Shown piece by piece: positions 9,233-18,900 of a stretch of 64,000 nt of DNA (its first letter is position 1; every line of letters starts with the position of its first letter). The position numbers were made by a program, and so were the translations under genes. The notes beneath the pieces are model-generated. The model did not search any database and was not told the origin of the DNA. It saw only the letters and a program-made list of their open reading frames with translations. This DNA is from Flavobacteriaceae bacterium (GTDB lineage Bacteria > Bacteroidota > Bacteroidia > Flavobacteriales > Flavobacteriaceae): positions 124,001-188,000 of the forward strand of contig JANQNQ010000009.1 in assembly GCA_028279515.1 (NCBI GenBank), written 5' to 3'.

Positions 9233-9240
9233 TATCTTTG
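9233..9240 (+). promoter_or_regulatory. -7 element of truA
   Basis: TATCTTTG, 30 bp before the truA start. Confidence 0.55.
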
Positions 9241-9269
9241 TCAATTGTGAACAAATGTAGCCCTTTACT

Positions 9270-10016
9270 TTGAGATATTTTTTAGAACTTGCATATAACG
9301 GAAAAGCATATCACGGATGGCAGAATCAGCCCGATGCAGTTTCGGTTCAAGAGGTTATCGAGAAGGCACTTTCAACCTTGTTGAGAAAAGAGATTACCAT
9401 TGTGGGAGCAGGACGAACCGATGCCGGCGTACATGCCAAACAGATGTTTGCGCACTTTGATTACGATGAACAATTGGATTCGAATTTGGTGTTTAGATTA
9501 AATTCTTTTTTGCCGAAAGACATTGCTATCTATGATATCTTTGAAGTGAACGAAGAAGCGCACACCCGCTTTGATGCTACAGCACGAACCTATGAGTATT
9601 GGGTGACGACGCGTAAGGATCCATTTAGCATGGAGAATGCGTATCTGATACATCAGCGTGTTGATGTTGAAGCGATGAACGAAGCCGCCAAAGTATTGTT
9701 TGAGTACCGTGATTTTAAATGTTTTTCAAAGTCCAATACCGACGTGAGAACCTACAACTGCGTGATCATGAAGGCGGAATGGGAGCAGCGCGGACGTCAA
9801 TTGATCTTTACCGTCAAGGCGGATCGTTTTTTGAGAAATATGGTGAGAGCCATTGTCGGAACACTATTAGAAGTCGGACTCGGAAAAAGTAATATAGAAA
9901 ACGTCAAGAAGATTATCGAAAGCAAGGATAGGAGCAATGCAGGAACATCGGTTCCGGCGCACGGGCTCTATCTGACCGAAGTAACATACCCAGAAACTAT
10001 CAAAATACATGGCTAA
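9270..10016 (+). CDS. truA: tRNA pseudouridine synthase A (positions 38-40)
   Basis: 248 residues. Conserved RYFLELAYNGKAYHGWQNQ start and GAGRTDAGVHA with the catalytic Asp. The start is TTG at 9270: an in-frame stop lies at 9258-9260 and no ATG/GTG lies between, so the non-ATG start is forced. Overlaps the ABC transporter gene by 8 bp (ATG inside the last codons), indicating coupled translation. Confidence 0.95.
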   Translation: MRYFLELAYNGKAYHGWQNQPDAVSVQEVIEKALSTLLRKEITIVGAGRTDAGVHAKQMFAHFDYDEQLDSNLVFRLNSFLPKDIAIYDIFEVNEEAHTRFDATARTYEYWVTTRKDPFSMENAYLIHQRVDVEAMNEAAKVLFEYRDFKCFSKSNTDVRTYNCVIMKAEWEQRGRQLIFTVKADRFLRNMVRAIVGTLLEVGLGKSNIENVKKIIESKDRSNAGTSVPAHGLYLTEVTYPETIKIHG

Positions 10017-11772
10017 AATAAGCGGAAAGGCATTTGATGTTAAGTTGTTTAAACGGTTAATGGTATACACCAAACCGTATCGAGGCACCTATTATTTTGT
10101 GATGGTCGCAGCGATTGTCATTGCTGGATCTGCTACACTGATACCGTATTTGCTGAAGTATGGTATTGACAACTTCATCACACCACGTGACAACATGGGA
10201 TTGTTGTATTTGATCATGGTCATGTTTGGAGTATTGATGGTAGAGGTAGCTTCTCAGTTTTCGTTCATTTTCTATGCCAATTGGTTAGGACAACAAATCA
10301 TCAAGGACATTCGCGTAAAGCTTTTCAAGCGTATGATCAATTTTAAAATGGCCTATTATGACAAATCGGCTGTTGGAAGACTTGTGACTAGAGCTGTTGG
10401 CGATATCGAAACGATCTCAAGTATCTTTAGTCAAGGGCTATTTACCATCATAGCCGATTTATTGAAAATGCTGGTGGTCTTAGGTTTTATGCTCTTTTTA
10501 AGCTGGAAACTTACCTTGATCGTCTTAGCCGTTCTTCCCTTCATATTATATGCTACGAGAGTATTTCAAAAAGCAATGAAATCTGCGTTTGAAGAAGTAC
10601 GTACCCAAGTGGCTAGTCTCAATACATTTGTTCAAGAGCGCGTAACAGGTATGAAGATCGTTCAACTTTTCACAAGAGAACTAACCGAATATCGAAAGTT
10701 TAAAGAGATCAACGAGAAGCACAAAAAAGCATGGTTAAAGACGGTATGGTATAACTCGATCTTCTTTCCTATCGCAGAACTTTCTTCTTCAATAACTATC
10801 GGATTAGTAGTTTGGTATGGAGGTTTGGAGGCTGCCTTAGGGAATTTGGAAATCGGTACTGTTTACGCCTTTATCATGTACATCGGAATGCTATTTAGAC
10901 CTTTGCGACAAATTGCCGATAAGTTCAATACCCTTCAGATGGGAATGGTTGCTGCCAATCGTGTATTTGATGTACTGGATACCGAAAGCAACATAGTTGA
11001 CGAAGGAGCCAAAGTAGCAGGAGTACTCAAAGGAGCCATTCAGTTTAAGAAAGTACATTTTTCATATGTTCCTGAGGAAGAAGTACTACACGGAATCTCG
11101 TTCGATGTACCTCCTGGTCAAACGGTAGCTATCGTGGGATCCACAGGCGCCGGAAAGTCAACTATTATCAACTTGTTGAATCGTTTTTACGAGATCGACA
11201 GCGGAGAGATTTGTATCGATGGTACCAATATCAAAGATTTCACCCTTGCTTCATTAAGAGACCAATCAGCGATTGTGTTACAAGATGTATTTCTCTTTGC
11301 CGATACCATTTTAAATAATATTACACTTAAAGACCCTTCAGTCACAGAAGAACAGGTCATTGATGCTGCTAAACAAATTGGGATTCACGACTTTATCTCA
11401 TCGCTTCCAAATGGCTATCATTACAATGTGAAAGAGCGCGGAGTGATGTTGTCTTCGGGACAACGTCAGTTGATTGCTTTTCTGAGAGCCTATGTGAGCA
11501 ATCCTTCTATCCTGATATTGGATGAGGCGACCTCTTCTGTTGATTCGTATTCAGAGCAATTGATTCAAGAAGCCACCGATAAGATCACCGAAGGACGAAC
11601 ATCTATCGTGATCGCACACCGTTTGGCGACCATTAAAAAGGCCGATAAGATTATCGTAATGGACAAGGGTAACATCGTCGAAGAAGGTACACACAATGAA
11701 CTCCTTAAAAAAGAAGGTGGATACTACAAGAATCTTTACGAAGTTCAGTTTATGGCCGAATCCGAAATATAG
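10009..11772 (+). CDS. ABC-type exporter half-transporter (MsbA-like)
   Basis: 587 residues: six-helix transmembrane domain (about 20-315) fused to an ATPase domain (about 340-580) with Walker A VGSTGAGKST, Q-loop VLQDVFLF, Walker B ILILDEATSSVD and switch His in IAHRLATIKKAD. The signature motif reads LSSGQRQL rather than LSGGQRQ. It works as a dimer in the inner membrane, exporting a lipid, drug or peptide; position next to truA is seen in many flavobacteria but does not tell the substrate. Confidence 0.9.
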   Translation: MAKISGKAFDVKLFKRLMVYTKPYRGTYYFVMVAAIVIAGSATLIPYLLKYGIDNFITPRDNMGLLYLIMVMFGVLMVEVASQFSFIFYANWLGQQIIKDIRVKLFKRMINFKMAYYDKSAVGRLVTRAVGDIETISSIFSQGLFTIIADLLKMLVVLGFMLFLSWKLTLIVLAVLPFILYATRVFQKAMKSAFEEVRTQVASLNTFVQERVTGMKIVQLFTRELTEYRKFKEINEKHKKAWLKTVWYNSIFFPIAELSSSITIGLVVWYGGLEAALGNLEIGTVYAFIMYIGMLFRPLRQIADKFNTLQMGMVAANRVFDVLDTESNIVDEGAKVAGVLKGAIQFKKVHFSYVPEEEVLHGISFDVPPGQTVAIVGSTGAGKSTIINLLNRFYEIDSGEICIDGTNIKDFTLASLRDQSAIVLQDVFLFADTILNNITLKDPSVTEEQVIDAAKQIGIHDFISSLPNGYHYNVKERGVMLSSGQRQLIAFLRAYVSNPSILILDEATSSVDSYSEQLIQEATDKITEGRTSIVIAHRLATIKKADKIIVMDKGNIVEEGTHNELLKKEGGYYKNLYEVQFMAESEI

Positions 11773-11773
11773 T

Positions 11774-12544
11774 TTAGGCGCCTCCTCCTTCGCTCATTAT
11801 CTTTCCAATAACGCCAATTGCAAAAGAAACTAATCCGATTAATACAGTTGCCGCGAGGCCGACTGCAATAAAGAAAAGAGAACGGAGGAAAATTCCTTTT
11901 AAAGACAAGTTAAAGACTCTTTTCAAGCAATAGGCAATGTAAATGATCATAAAAAACAAAGAAACATACGACCACCAAATAAAATTTGCCCCAAAGAATA
12001 ACGCTGTCAACGTGATTGGAAACGTAACAATAGACATTTGTGCAACGGTGTAGAGATAAATAACAATGTGCTCTGTAAAATTGTAATCACGACGATCAAT
12101 AAACACAAGCTTTGAGATTATTGCATAGATCGGGAAGTTGAGCATGGAGATAAGCGATTGGTAGTCCATGATGGCACTGCTTGTCTGCTCATTGAGTTGT
12201 TTACTTAGTTCTTCATTACCTATGTCTACCTCAAACTGATCCATATAAAAATTCTTCAAAACAAAGATCAGAATTCCGCCTAAAGTCAATGAAATTGCAA
12301 AAAAGTTGATAGGGTTTAGATACTTTCTTCTTACACCATTAATGAACCCATTGATCACATCTTCAGGCTGAGTAAACATAGCCTTAAAGGTTTTGAGCAG
12401 AGTGCTTTCGACGTTAAAGAACTTTTCGGCGAACTCTTGCCACAAGTTTTTGAGTGTTAAACGTTTGGTGATGACTTTGGCCCCACAGTTGTTGCAGAAC
12501 CTATCGTGCTGTTGTAAAGGGGTGTTGCAATTTTTACAGTTCAT
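11774..12544 (-). CDS. DUF3667 membrane protein with N-terminal zinc ribbon
   Basis: 256 residues. A four-Cys ribbon (CKNCNTPLQQHDRFCNNCG), then the DUF3667 signature (TFKAMFTQPEDVINGFINGVRRKYLNP) and about five membrane segments (roughly 88-108, 140-160, 165-185, 190-210, 225-248). Function unknown. Last gene of the folP/lipoprotein/cdaA operon, 2 bp after cdaA; its stop is 1 bp from the convergent ABC exporter stop. Confidence 0.82.
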   Translation of the reverse strand: MNCKNCNTPLQQHDRFCNNCGAKVITKRLTLKNLWQEFAEKFFNVESTLLKTFKAMFTQPEDVINGFINGVRRKYLNPINFFAISLTLGGILIFVLKNFYMDQFEVDIGNEELSKQLNEQTSSAIMDYQSLISMLNFPIYAIISKLVFIDRRDYNFTEHIVIYLYTVAQMSIVTFPITLTALFFGANFIWWSYVSLFFMIIYIAYCLKRVFNLSLKGIFLRSLFFIAVGLAATVLIGLVSFAIGVIGKIMSEGGGA

Positions 12545-12546
12545 TT

Positions 12547-13332
12547 TTAGGCTAGATCTTTTTTGATCATCATCGAAAGCTCTACATCATCTTTAAATAG
12601 ACAGAACTCACCGTTTTTGATATACGAGATTTCACCAGTTTCTTCTGAAACGGTCAGTGCGACCGCATCTGTTTTTTCTGTGATTCCGACTGCAGCACGA
12701 TGGCGTAATCCAAAGCGCAATGGGATATTGCGCTCGTTTGAAACCGGAAGGATCACACGGGTTGCGGTGATGTAGTTTCCTTCAATGATGATGGCTCCGT
12801 CATGCAGCGGACTGTTCTTGTAAAAAATACTCTCTATGATGGGTTGTGATAATTCGATGTTCATTTTGTCACCTGTGCCTTTGACAAAGTCCAAAGAGTT
12901 GTTTCTTTCGATGACAATGATCGCACCTGTTTTAGACTTTGACATTTTCTCTGTCGCAGCAATGATGGCATCAATGTCTGTTTCAGTGCTAAGCTGATCC
13001 TGTTTTAAGAACTTAAAGTGCTTTACAAAACTTCGTTTCGAGGCAAAATTGGTAGATCCGATCATCAACAGAAACTTTCGAATCTCTTGCTGAAATACCA
13101 CAATAAGAGCAAAAACCCCAACGCTGATGAACTTTCCGAGGATGTTGCTCAAAACGTCCATGTTAAGGGCGTCTGTGAGTTTCCAAATGAGGTAAACAAT
13201 GACAATTCCTATGAAAATGTTGATGGCAACGGTACCTTTGACAAGCTTGTAAACATAGTAGAGAAGCACAGCAACCAAGAGGATATCGATAATGTCGATG
13301 AAGCCAATATCAAAAAGATCAAGTGTATTCAA
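12547..13332 (-). CDS. cdaA: Diadenylate cyclase (c-di-AMP synthase) CdaA
   Basis: 261 residues: three N-terminal membrane helices (about 12-30, 34-52, 60-80) and a DAC domain with the DGA motif (SPLHDGAIII) and RHR motif (GLRHRAAVG). Makes c-di-AMP from two ATP at the inner membrane. Lies in the folP operon, an association common in Bacteroidota. Confidence 0.94.
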   Translation of the reverse strand: MNTLDLFDIGFIDIIDILLVAVLLYYVYKLVKGTVAINIFIGIVIVYLIWKLTDALNMDVLSNILGKFISVGVFALIVVFQQEIRKFLLMIGSTNFASKRSFVKHFKFLKQDQLSTETDIDAIIAATEKMSKSKTGAIIVIERNNSLDFVKGTGDKMNIELSQPIIESIFYKNSPLHDGAIIIEGNYITATRVILPVSNERNIPLRFGLRHRAAVGITEKTDAVALTVSEETGEISYIKNGEFCLFKDDVELSMMIKKDLA

Positions 13333-13367
13333 GATGGTTGCGGTTTTTGTAAAAATAGAAAAATATG

Positions 13368-14036
13368 CTATAGCTCACAATTACATTCAGCAATTAAAGA
13401 ATCGACCACCTTTCGATCGTAGATAAACTCTTCTTTGGCAATGCGCCTGCTCTGGCCTTCAATTTCATTCACTTTTAGACGTTTTGTGAGGTATTCTTGT
13501 AGACTGAGTCGCTGGTCAAAATTCAAATAGATCAAGCTTTGTTTCCCTTCTCCTGCGAACGCAATGTATTCCTCTAAGAAAGGAAGCAATTCGCCTTCTT
13601 CTACATACGTGCCATCAATAGTTATTGAGTCGTTAGACTTAAAATTGACACTTACCGATAACAGTTTCATGTGCGCTTCGGGCCTTTCCTTTATATAAAA
13701 CCTTGAGAATTGATCAGGGCTTATTATGTTACTCTTGCTTTTATAATAGCTAATGTTTCCTGAAGCACTATTGCTGACGGCCAAATGACTATCCTCCTTT
13801 AGATAATCGGTTATAAATTGAAGCGGAAGATCTTTTGCAATCCAAAAGTGAAACGGTGGCTCCGCATCAGACTCGCGACTAAAGACAGCCATTCCTTCTT
13901 CATATGATACATATACAATATCGGAAGCATTTTCGACCACCTCAAAATCATCTGCCACTTCAGGCAGTACAATTTTTGGTGTTTCAGTACAGCCCAAGGT
14001 CAACAAAACAAGTGTTAAGTATATAATTTTCTTCAT
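13368..14036 (-). CDS. Putative lipoprotein in the folP-cdaA operon, weakly ExbD-like
   Basis: 222 residues from the ATG at 14036; signal peptide with lipobox VLLTLGC. The C-terminal half (VSVNFKSNDSITIDGTYVEE then FLEEYIAF...SLIYLNFDQRLSLQEYL) recalls the periplasmic domain of ExbD/TolR, but the single N-terminal helix carries a lipobox. The start codon overlaps the folP stop (ATGA), so it is translationally coupled; an earlier in-frame start at 14063 would lie inside folP and before the signal peptide. Function uncertain. Confidence 0.72.
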   Translation of the reverse strand: MKKIIYLTLVLLTLGCTETPKIVLPEVADDFEVVENASDIVYVSYEEGMAVFSRESDAEPPFHFWIAKDLPLQFITDYLKEDSHLAVSNSASGNISYYKSKSNIISPDQFSRFYIKERPEAHMKLLSVSVNFKSNDSITIDGTYVEEGELLPFLEEYIAFAGEGKQSLIYLNFDQRLSLQEYLTKRLKVNEIEGQSRRIAKEEFIYDRKVVDSLIAECNCEL

Positions 14037-14854
14037 CGTAATTGTTGTGTCAGTTTTACACACTCTATAGCTTCCTTTACATCGTGTACACGTAAAATAT
14101 GAGCGCCGTTCAAAAGTGCGGCCGTATGCAAAGCAGTAGTACCATTGAGCGCATCTTCAGATGAAATGTCTAAAAAGCGATAGATCATAGATTTTCGCGA
14201 AATACCGATCAAAACAGGAAGCTCAAAAGTTGAGAAAAGCGATAGTTTCTTCAAAAGTTCATAGTTGTGTTCGATGGTTTTTCCGAAACCAAAACCAGGG
14301 TCCACAATGATATCTTTCATATTGTGCTTTCGCGCTTCGGCAATTTGCTCAGAAAAATAGAACAATACTTCTTTGGTGACATCCTCGTATGTTGGGTCGT
14401 CCTGCATGTTTTGGGGCGTTCCTTTCATATGCATCATTACGTACGGAACATGCAATCCTGCAACGGTTTCGATCATCTTTGGGTCCAACATCCCTCCAGA
14501 AATATCATTGATCATAGAGGCGCCGGCGGCTACACACGCCTTAGCAACAGAGCTTCTAAAAGTATCAATAGACAACAAGGCGTTTGGGAATTCTCTTTGC
14601 AACAATTCGACAACAGGCACGATTCGCTGAAGCTCTTCCGGCTCAGTGACCTCTGCGGCTCCAGGCCGAGAGCTGTAGGCACCGATATCAATAAAAGTGG
14701 CACCGTCAGACAACATGGTTTCAACCTGTCGTAAAATTGACGATTCATCTTTATACTTTCCGCCGTCATAGAAAGAATCGGGCGTGATATTTAAAATGCC
14801 CATCACCTTTGGCGTTGAGAGGTCGATCAGCGTTCCGTTACAGTTGATATTCAA
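14033..14854 (-). CDS. folP: Dihydropteroate synthase
   Basis: 273 residues with the family motifs MGILNITPDSFYDGG, FIDIGAYSSRPGA, MINDISGG and GISRKSMIYRFL. Joins p-aminobenzoate to the pterin pyrophosphate in folate synthesis. First gene of the leftward operon with the lipoprotein, cdaA and the DUF3667 gene. Confidence 0.96.
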   Translation of the reverse strand: MNINCNGTLIDLSTPKVMGILNITPDSFYDGGKYKDESSILRQVETMLSDGATFIDIGAYSSRPGAAEVTEPEELQRIVPVVELLQREFPNALLSIDTFRSSVAKACVAAGASMINDISGGMLDPKMIETVAGLHVPYVMMHMKGTPQNMQDDPTYEDVTKEVLFYFSEQIAEARKHNMKDIIVDPGFGFGKTIEHNYELLKKLSLFSTFELPVLIGISRKSMIYRFLDISSEDALNGTTALHTAALLNGAHILRVHDVKEAIECVKLTQQLR

Positions 14855-15151
14855 TGAAATATAAATTATTGAGTTAATGACTTAATGTTCTTTAATATAG
14901 CAATGAATCAATGCGAAAATGTAGCAATACTTTTTTGACGGATATCATTTATCTCGACGCCAAAGTGTAGTTGGCTTTTTGTTTGTCACTCTTGGTTTTG
15001 CAATTTCTAACACCCAACACCCAACACCCAACACCCAACACCCAATTGAGCCATTGTTACATTAATGAATTGTTACATTGGTACATTTTCTAAGGGTTCT
15101 TTGAACAATTCAGAATTTTAAGCGAAATTTACGCAAAATTGATTCAACAGC
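14855..15151. other. Intergenic region between folP and the DUF1599 gene
   Basis: 297 bp between divergent genes. It must hold both promoters and contains a five-copy heptamer (15009-15043). No gene is visible. Confidence 0.6.
15009..15043 (+). repeat. Tandem heptamer AACACCC x5
   Basis: Five perfect head-to-tail copies of AACACCC (35 bp), preceded by CTAACACC-like sequence and ended by AATTG. Confidence 0.9.
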
Positions 15152-15694
15152 ATGCAGAACACTTCGAAACAATACGATGAAGTCATTGACACCTGTCGCA
15201 CATTGTTTGTAAATAAGATGAAAGACTACGGAAGCGCTTGGCGAATATTGAGGCTTCCTTCACTTACCGATCAAATATTTATAAAGGCACAGCGTATCCG
15301 AAGCCTTCAAGAAAACGAAGAGCGCAAGGTAGATGAAGGTGAGGCGTCAGAATTCATCGGAATCATCAATTACTCGGTCATGGCGTTGATTCAGCTCGAG
15401 AACGGTGTTGTAGAACAACCTGATATGGATGTCAACCAAGCCTCCGAGCAATACGACAAGCATGTTGAGATTACCAAGAAGCTCATGGAAGACAAAAACC
15501 ATGACTATGGCGAAGCGTGGCGTGACATACGCATCAGTTCACTGACCGATCTGATTCTGCAAAAACTGCTTCGTGTAAAGCAGATCGAAGACAATGAAGG
15601 TAAGACGTTGGTTAGCGAAGGAATCGACGCTAACTATCAGGATATGATCAACTATGCCGTGTTTGCACTTATACACATGAACGAGCAACGGTAG
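15152..15694 (+). CDS. DUF1599 protein (two repeats)
   Basis: 180 residues made of two homologous halves: KMKDYGSAWRILRLPSLTDQ (first) and KNHDYGEAWRDIRISSLTDL (second), each followed by an all-helical segment ending in FIGIINYSVMALIQLE / YQDMINYAVFALIHMNE. This is the DUF1599 family; some relatives carry the label nucleotide-modification-associated domain. Cytoplasmic, function unknown. In Bacteroidota it commonly sits between folP and the DoxX/tpiA genes, as here apart from the inserted 7 kb gene. Confidence 0.85.
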   Translation: MQNTSKQYDEVIDTCRTLFVNKMKDYGSAWRILRLPSLTDQIFIKAQRIRSLQENEERKVDEGEASEFIGIINYSVMALIQLENGVVEQPDMDVNQASEQYDKHVEITKKLMEDKNHDYGEAWRDIRISSLTDLILQKLLRVKQIEDNEGKTLVSEGIDANYQDMINYAVFALIHMNEQR

Positions 15695-15773
15695 TAGGTC
15701 TCTTCATTGTGGACTTTGAGTACATAAAATTTCTCACCCTTAGGATCTTTTTCCACCTTTTATTTGCGTTTCG

Positions 15774-15821
15774 TACGTGCTAACACGTATGAAATACGCG
15801 TCATTGCGTATTTTAATTTTG
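15774..15821 (+). promoter_or_regulatory. Two dyads and -7 element before the giant surface-protein gene
   Basis: TACGTG-CTAA-CACGTA (15774-15789) and ATACGC-GTCATT-GCGTAT (15794-15811), followed directly by TAATTTTG (15814-15821). The layout suggests a regulator bound just upstream of the promoter. Confidence 0.5.
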
Positions 15822-15994
15822 ACGCTGTGAAACTACTTTTACTGCTTTAAGTAACGATGACCATAGCCCTTACTATGTCAAAAGCAGAACATTCGTTTAA
15901 TATAGACCATTTCTCAGGTTCACCGAGAATCTGCGCCAGGATTCAAAACAATTTTTCCGGTAAAACTTCCCCATGTATTCAACCTGCGAAGCAA

Positions 15995-18900
15995 ATGACA
16001 ATTTCGTTGATAAAACCAAGTGCTGTGTTGCGATTTTTCGTAACCGCTTTTTGGTGGCTGCTTTTCATGGCTCCACTTACAATAGTTGGGCAATCTGATT
16101 TAGTTGCGAACGGCAATTGGCACAAACTCCACTATTCTGGAAACTATGTAGACTTAAAAATACCAGAGAACACCACTTTTACACATGTTGAATTCAGTGT
16201 TGCAGGAGGTAATGGTGGTAAGGTTTACAATCTAACAGAATGCAGCACGATTGAAGGAGGGAGAGGTGCCTTAGTGAAAGGAGTCTTTACCTTGGGCAAT
16301 AGCGTTGGAAATATCCCTAAAGGACGTGTACTTCGGTTTGTTGTGGGCGGAAAAGGAGAAGACAATAGCGGAGCTGGCGGCGGTGGCGGCGGTGGCGGTT
16401 CTGGCATCATGGATGTTGCCAATAACCGAATCCTAGTGGTTGCTGGAGGTGGCGGAGGATCATCTGCTCATAGCAGTATCTTCGGTTGTTATGATTATGC
16501 TGGAAAAAATGCTTCGCTAACAACATCAGGTACCAGCGGTGGTAGCGGAGGCAATCATACATTTGCTGGCGGAACCAACGGAAATGGAGGTGAATGTACT
16601 GGAGCTACTCCTTATGGAGGAGGCGGTGGCGGAGCTTTCGGACACGCCTTAGGTTTAAACGGGGTTAACTACGATATTGGAGGTGATGAAGGTACTTGGG
16701 GCGGAGGCGCTGGAGGAACTGCACAATCAGGCTCTTATACGGTAAGAAAAGGGGGCTGGGGCTTCGGTGGCGGCGGAGCCGGTTTCAGCAATTCGAGCAT
16801 ATCAGGCTATAGCCTTAATGGAGCTGGTGGTGGCGGTGGTGGATACTCGGGAGGCGGTGCTGGTAATTACGGAGACCGACGCGGTGGCGGTGGCGGCAGC
16901 TACGTTGAAACCGACAGTTACAGCGAATTCTTTCAAATCAAAGATGGAAATGATACAGAAAATGGATACGTATCCTACCGTTTTTTGAATGCCAATGATT
17001 GCAATCCTACCATCACATCATTGAGTGTCTACAATCCTCCAAATTGTAGTGGAGAGCCTAGTGTTACGTTTAACCTTGGCGGTAATGCTGGCTGTTCAAA
17101 TCTATATTACACCATAAACGATTCCAACGGATATTATTCGCAATTCAACTATACAGGTACGTTTTCAGGCATGCCTGCTGGTAACTATACGGCAGAATTG
17201 AGACAGGAAATTTGGACGCCTCAAAATGGAACTCAATTTATTGTTCACGATCAAAAGCCCTTTACGATTACTTCAGTCAATGACCAAGAATTTCCCACGG
17301 CAGTGTGTAAAAATGTTACTGTGAGACTAAATTCTGCAGGGGTAGGAACCCTCTATGCCACAGATGTCGACAATGGATCTTACGACGATTGCGGAATCAC
17401 ACAAATAGGGTTTCCTGAGCCCGGTACTACCTTTAATCTCTTGCCTTCTCTAACCTTTACCTGTGACGATTTAGGACAAGGGCCTCTCAATAGAACGTTC
17501 ATGGTAAAGGATGCTGCAAATAGGTTTGCCTATTGCCTTTTTGAAGTCACATTGGAAGATACAAGTGGCCCAAAACCGATCAATCCAGATTTTGACGGAA
17601 ACTTAGATTTGGTCATCCCTATTGGCCCTTCGGGGACTTTCACTCTAACAGAGGATTATTTAGGGTTAAGCCAACTTTTCGAAGACAATTGTACCAGCCC
17701 AGAAAATTTTGAAGTAGTATGGTATGGAGGAAATGACAATGATACTTATACGTGCGATGATGTTAGTTCGACTCCGTTCTCTATTATCGCCTATGTAAGA
17801 GATGAAGACAACCTTGCAAGTTCGGGCATCACTTTTACTACCTACGTTGTAGACACCAGTATGGCCGATGTGACCTACAATCAAAACATAACACTGAACT
17901 TAGGCAGTAATGGAGAGGCTGCACTAACTCAAAATGATGTTTTGATCAGCGCTACTGACGATAATTGTTTGACCGAATCAGAAATATTCAATTCGTACGA
18001 TTTTTCGAATATGGTATTCAATTGTAGTCAAGTTGGTGTCAACAATGTAAATTTAATTTCCTCGAATGCTAGTGTCCCAACATTGGCGTTAACGGTTACA
18101 ATTCCGAATACCCTTCCGACAGTAACCGCAAATGATGTGTCGATGGCATTGGATGATAACGGGGTGTATCAATTAATTATTGATGATGTTGATTTTGTAA
18201 TAGCTGCTCATCCATGTATAAGTGATAGCGATGTTAGGGGAGTTTACTCGATTCCTAATGATGCACTAAATTACGATTGTAGCGATATCGGTGACCACGT
18301 AATCAATTTGAATAAAAGTGACGCTTCCTATCCCGATGTGAGTTTTACATTAAGCATAGCAGATGAAACGCCTCCGGTAATCACATGTCCTGAAGATATC
18401 ACATTCATTGTAGAAAATGGAAGCGAAACTGCCACCTTCAACCTAACGGCGACTGATGCATGTTCTAGCGCCACAATTGTTCAAACAGAAGGTATCGCAA
18501 GCGGTGGAGATTTTCCTATTGGTATTACAACGAATACGTTTAAGGCGACAGATGCACATGGCAACGAAAGTTTTTGTTCGTTTGATGTGACAGCCCTTGA
18601 TAAAATGCCTCCAACGGCCAACTGTAACGATGTAAGTTTTTCGTTGGATACTGATACGGGTACTCATGTTGTTCAGATCAGCGATATTGATAACGGCTCT
18701 ATTGACAACTCTGGTCAGGTTAGCTTGTCTTTGAGTGCATTTGTTTTTGAAGGAGAAACTTCCAATACAACTGAACCAGATGCACTTTTTGGAGACCAAG
18801 AGATGTTTTTCTTTAACTTATACGAATTTGTAGCTCCAATAAGTGCCACCTATGAATTCAAGTTTACTGCAGACGTATCTGCTAGTGGAGACCGAGCGGT

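Noticed and set aside
15009..15043. Short tandem repeat as a CRISPR array
   Set aside because: The unit is 7 bp with no spacers; no cas gene is present anywhere in the window.
16225..16988. Proline- or alanine-rich frames over the glycine-rich part of the giant gene
   Set aside because: Artefacts of GGN-rich coding sequence read in other frames.
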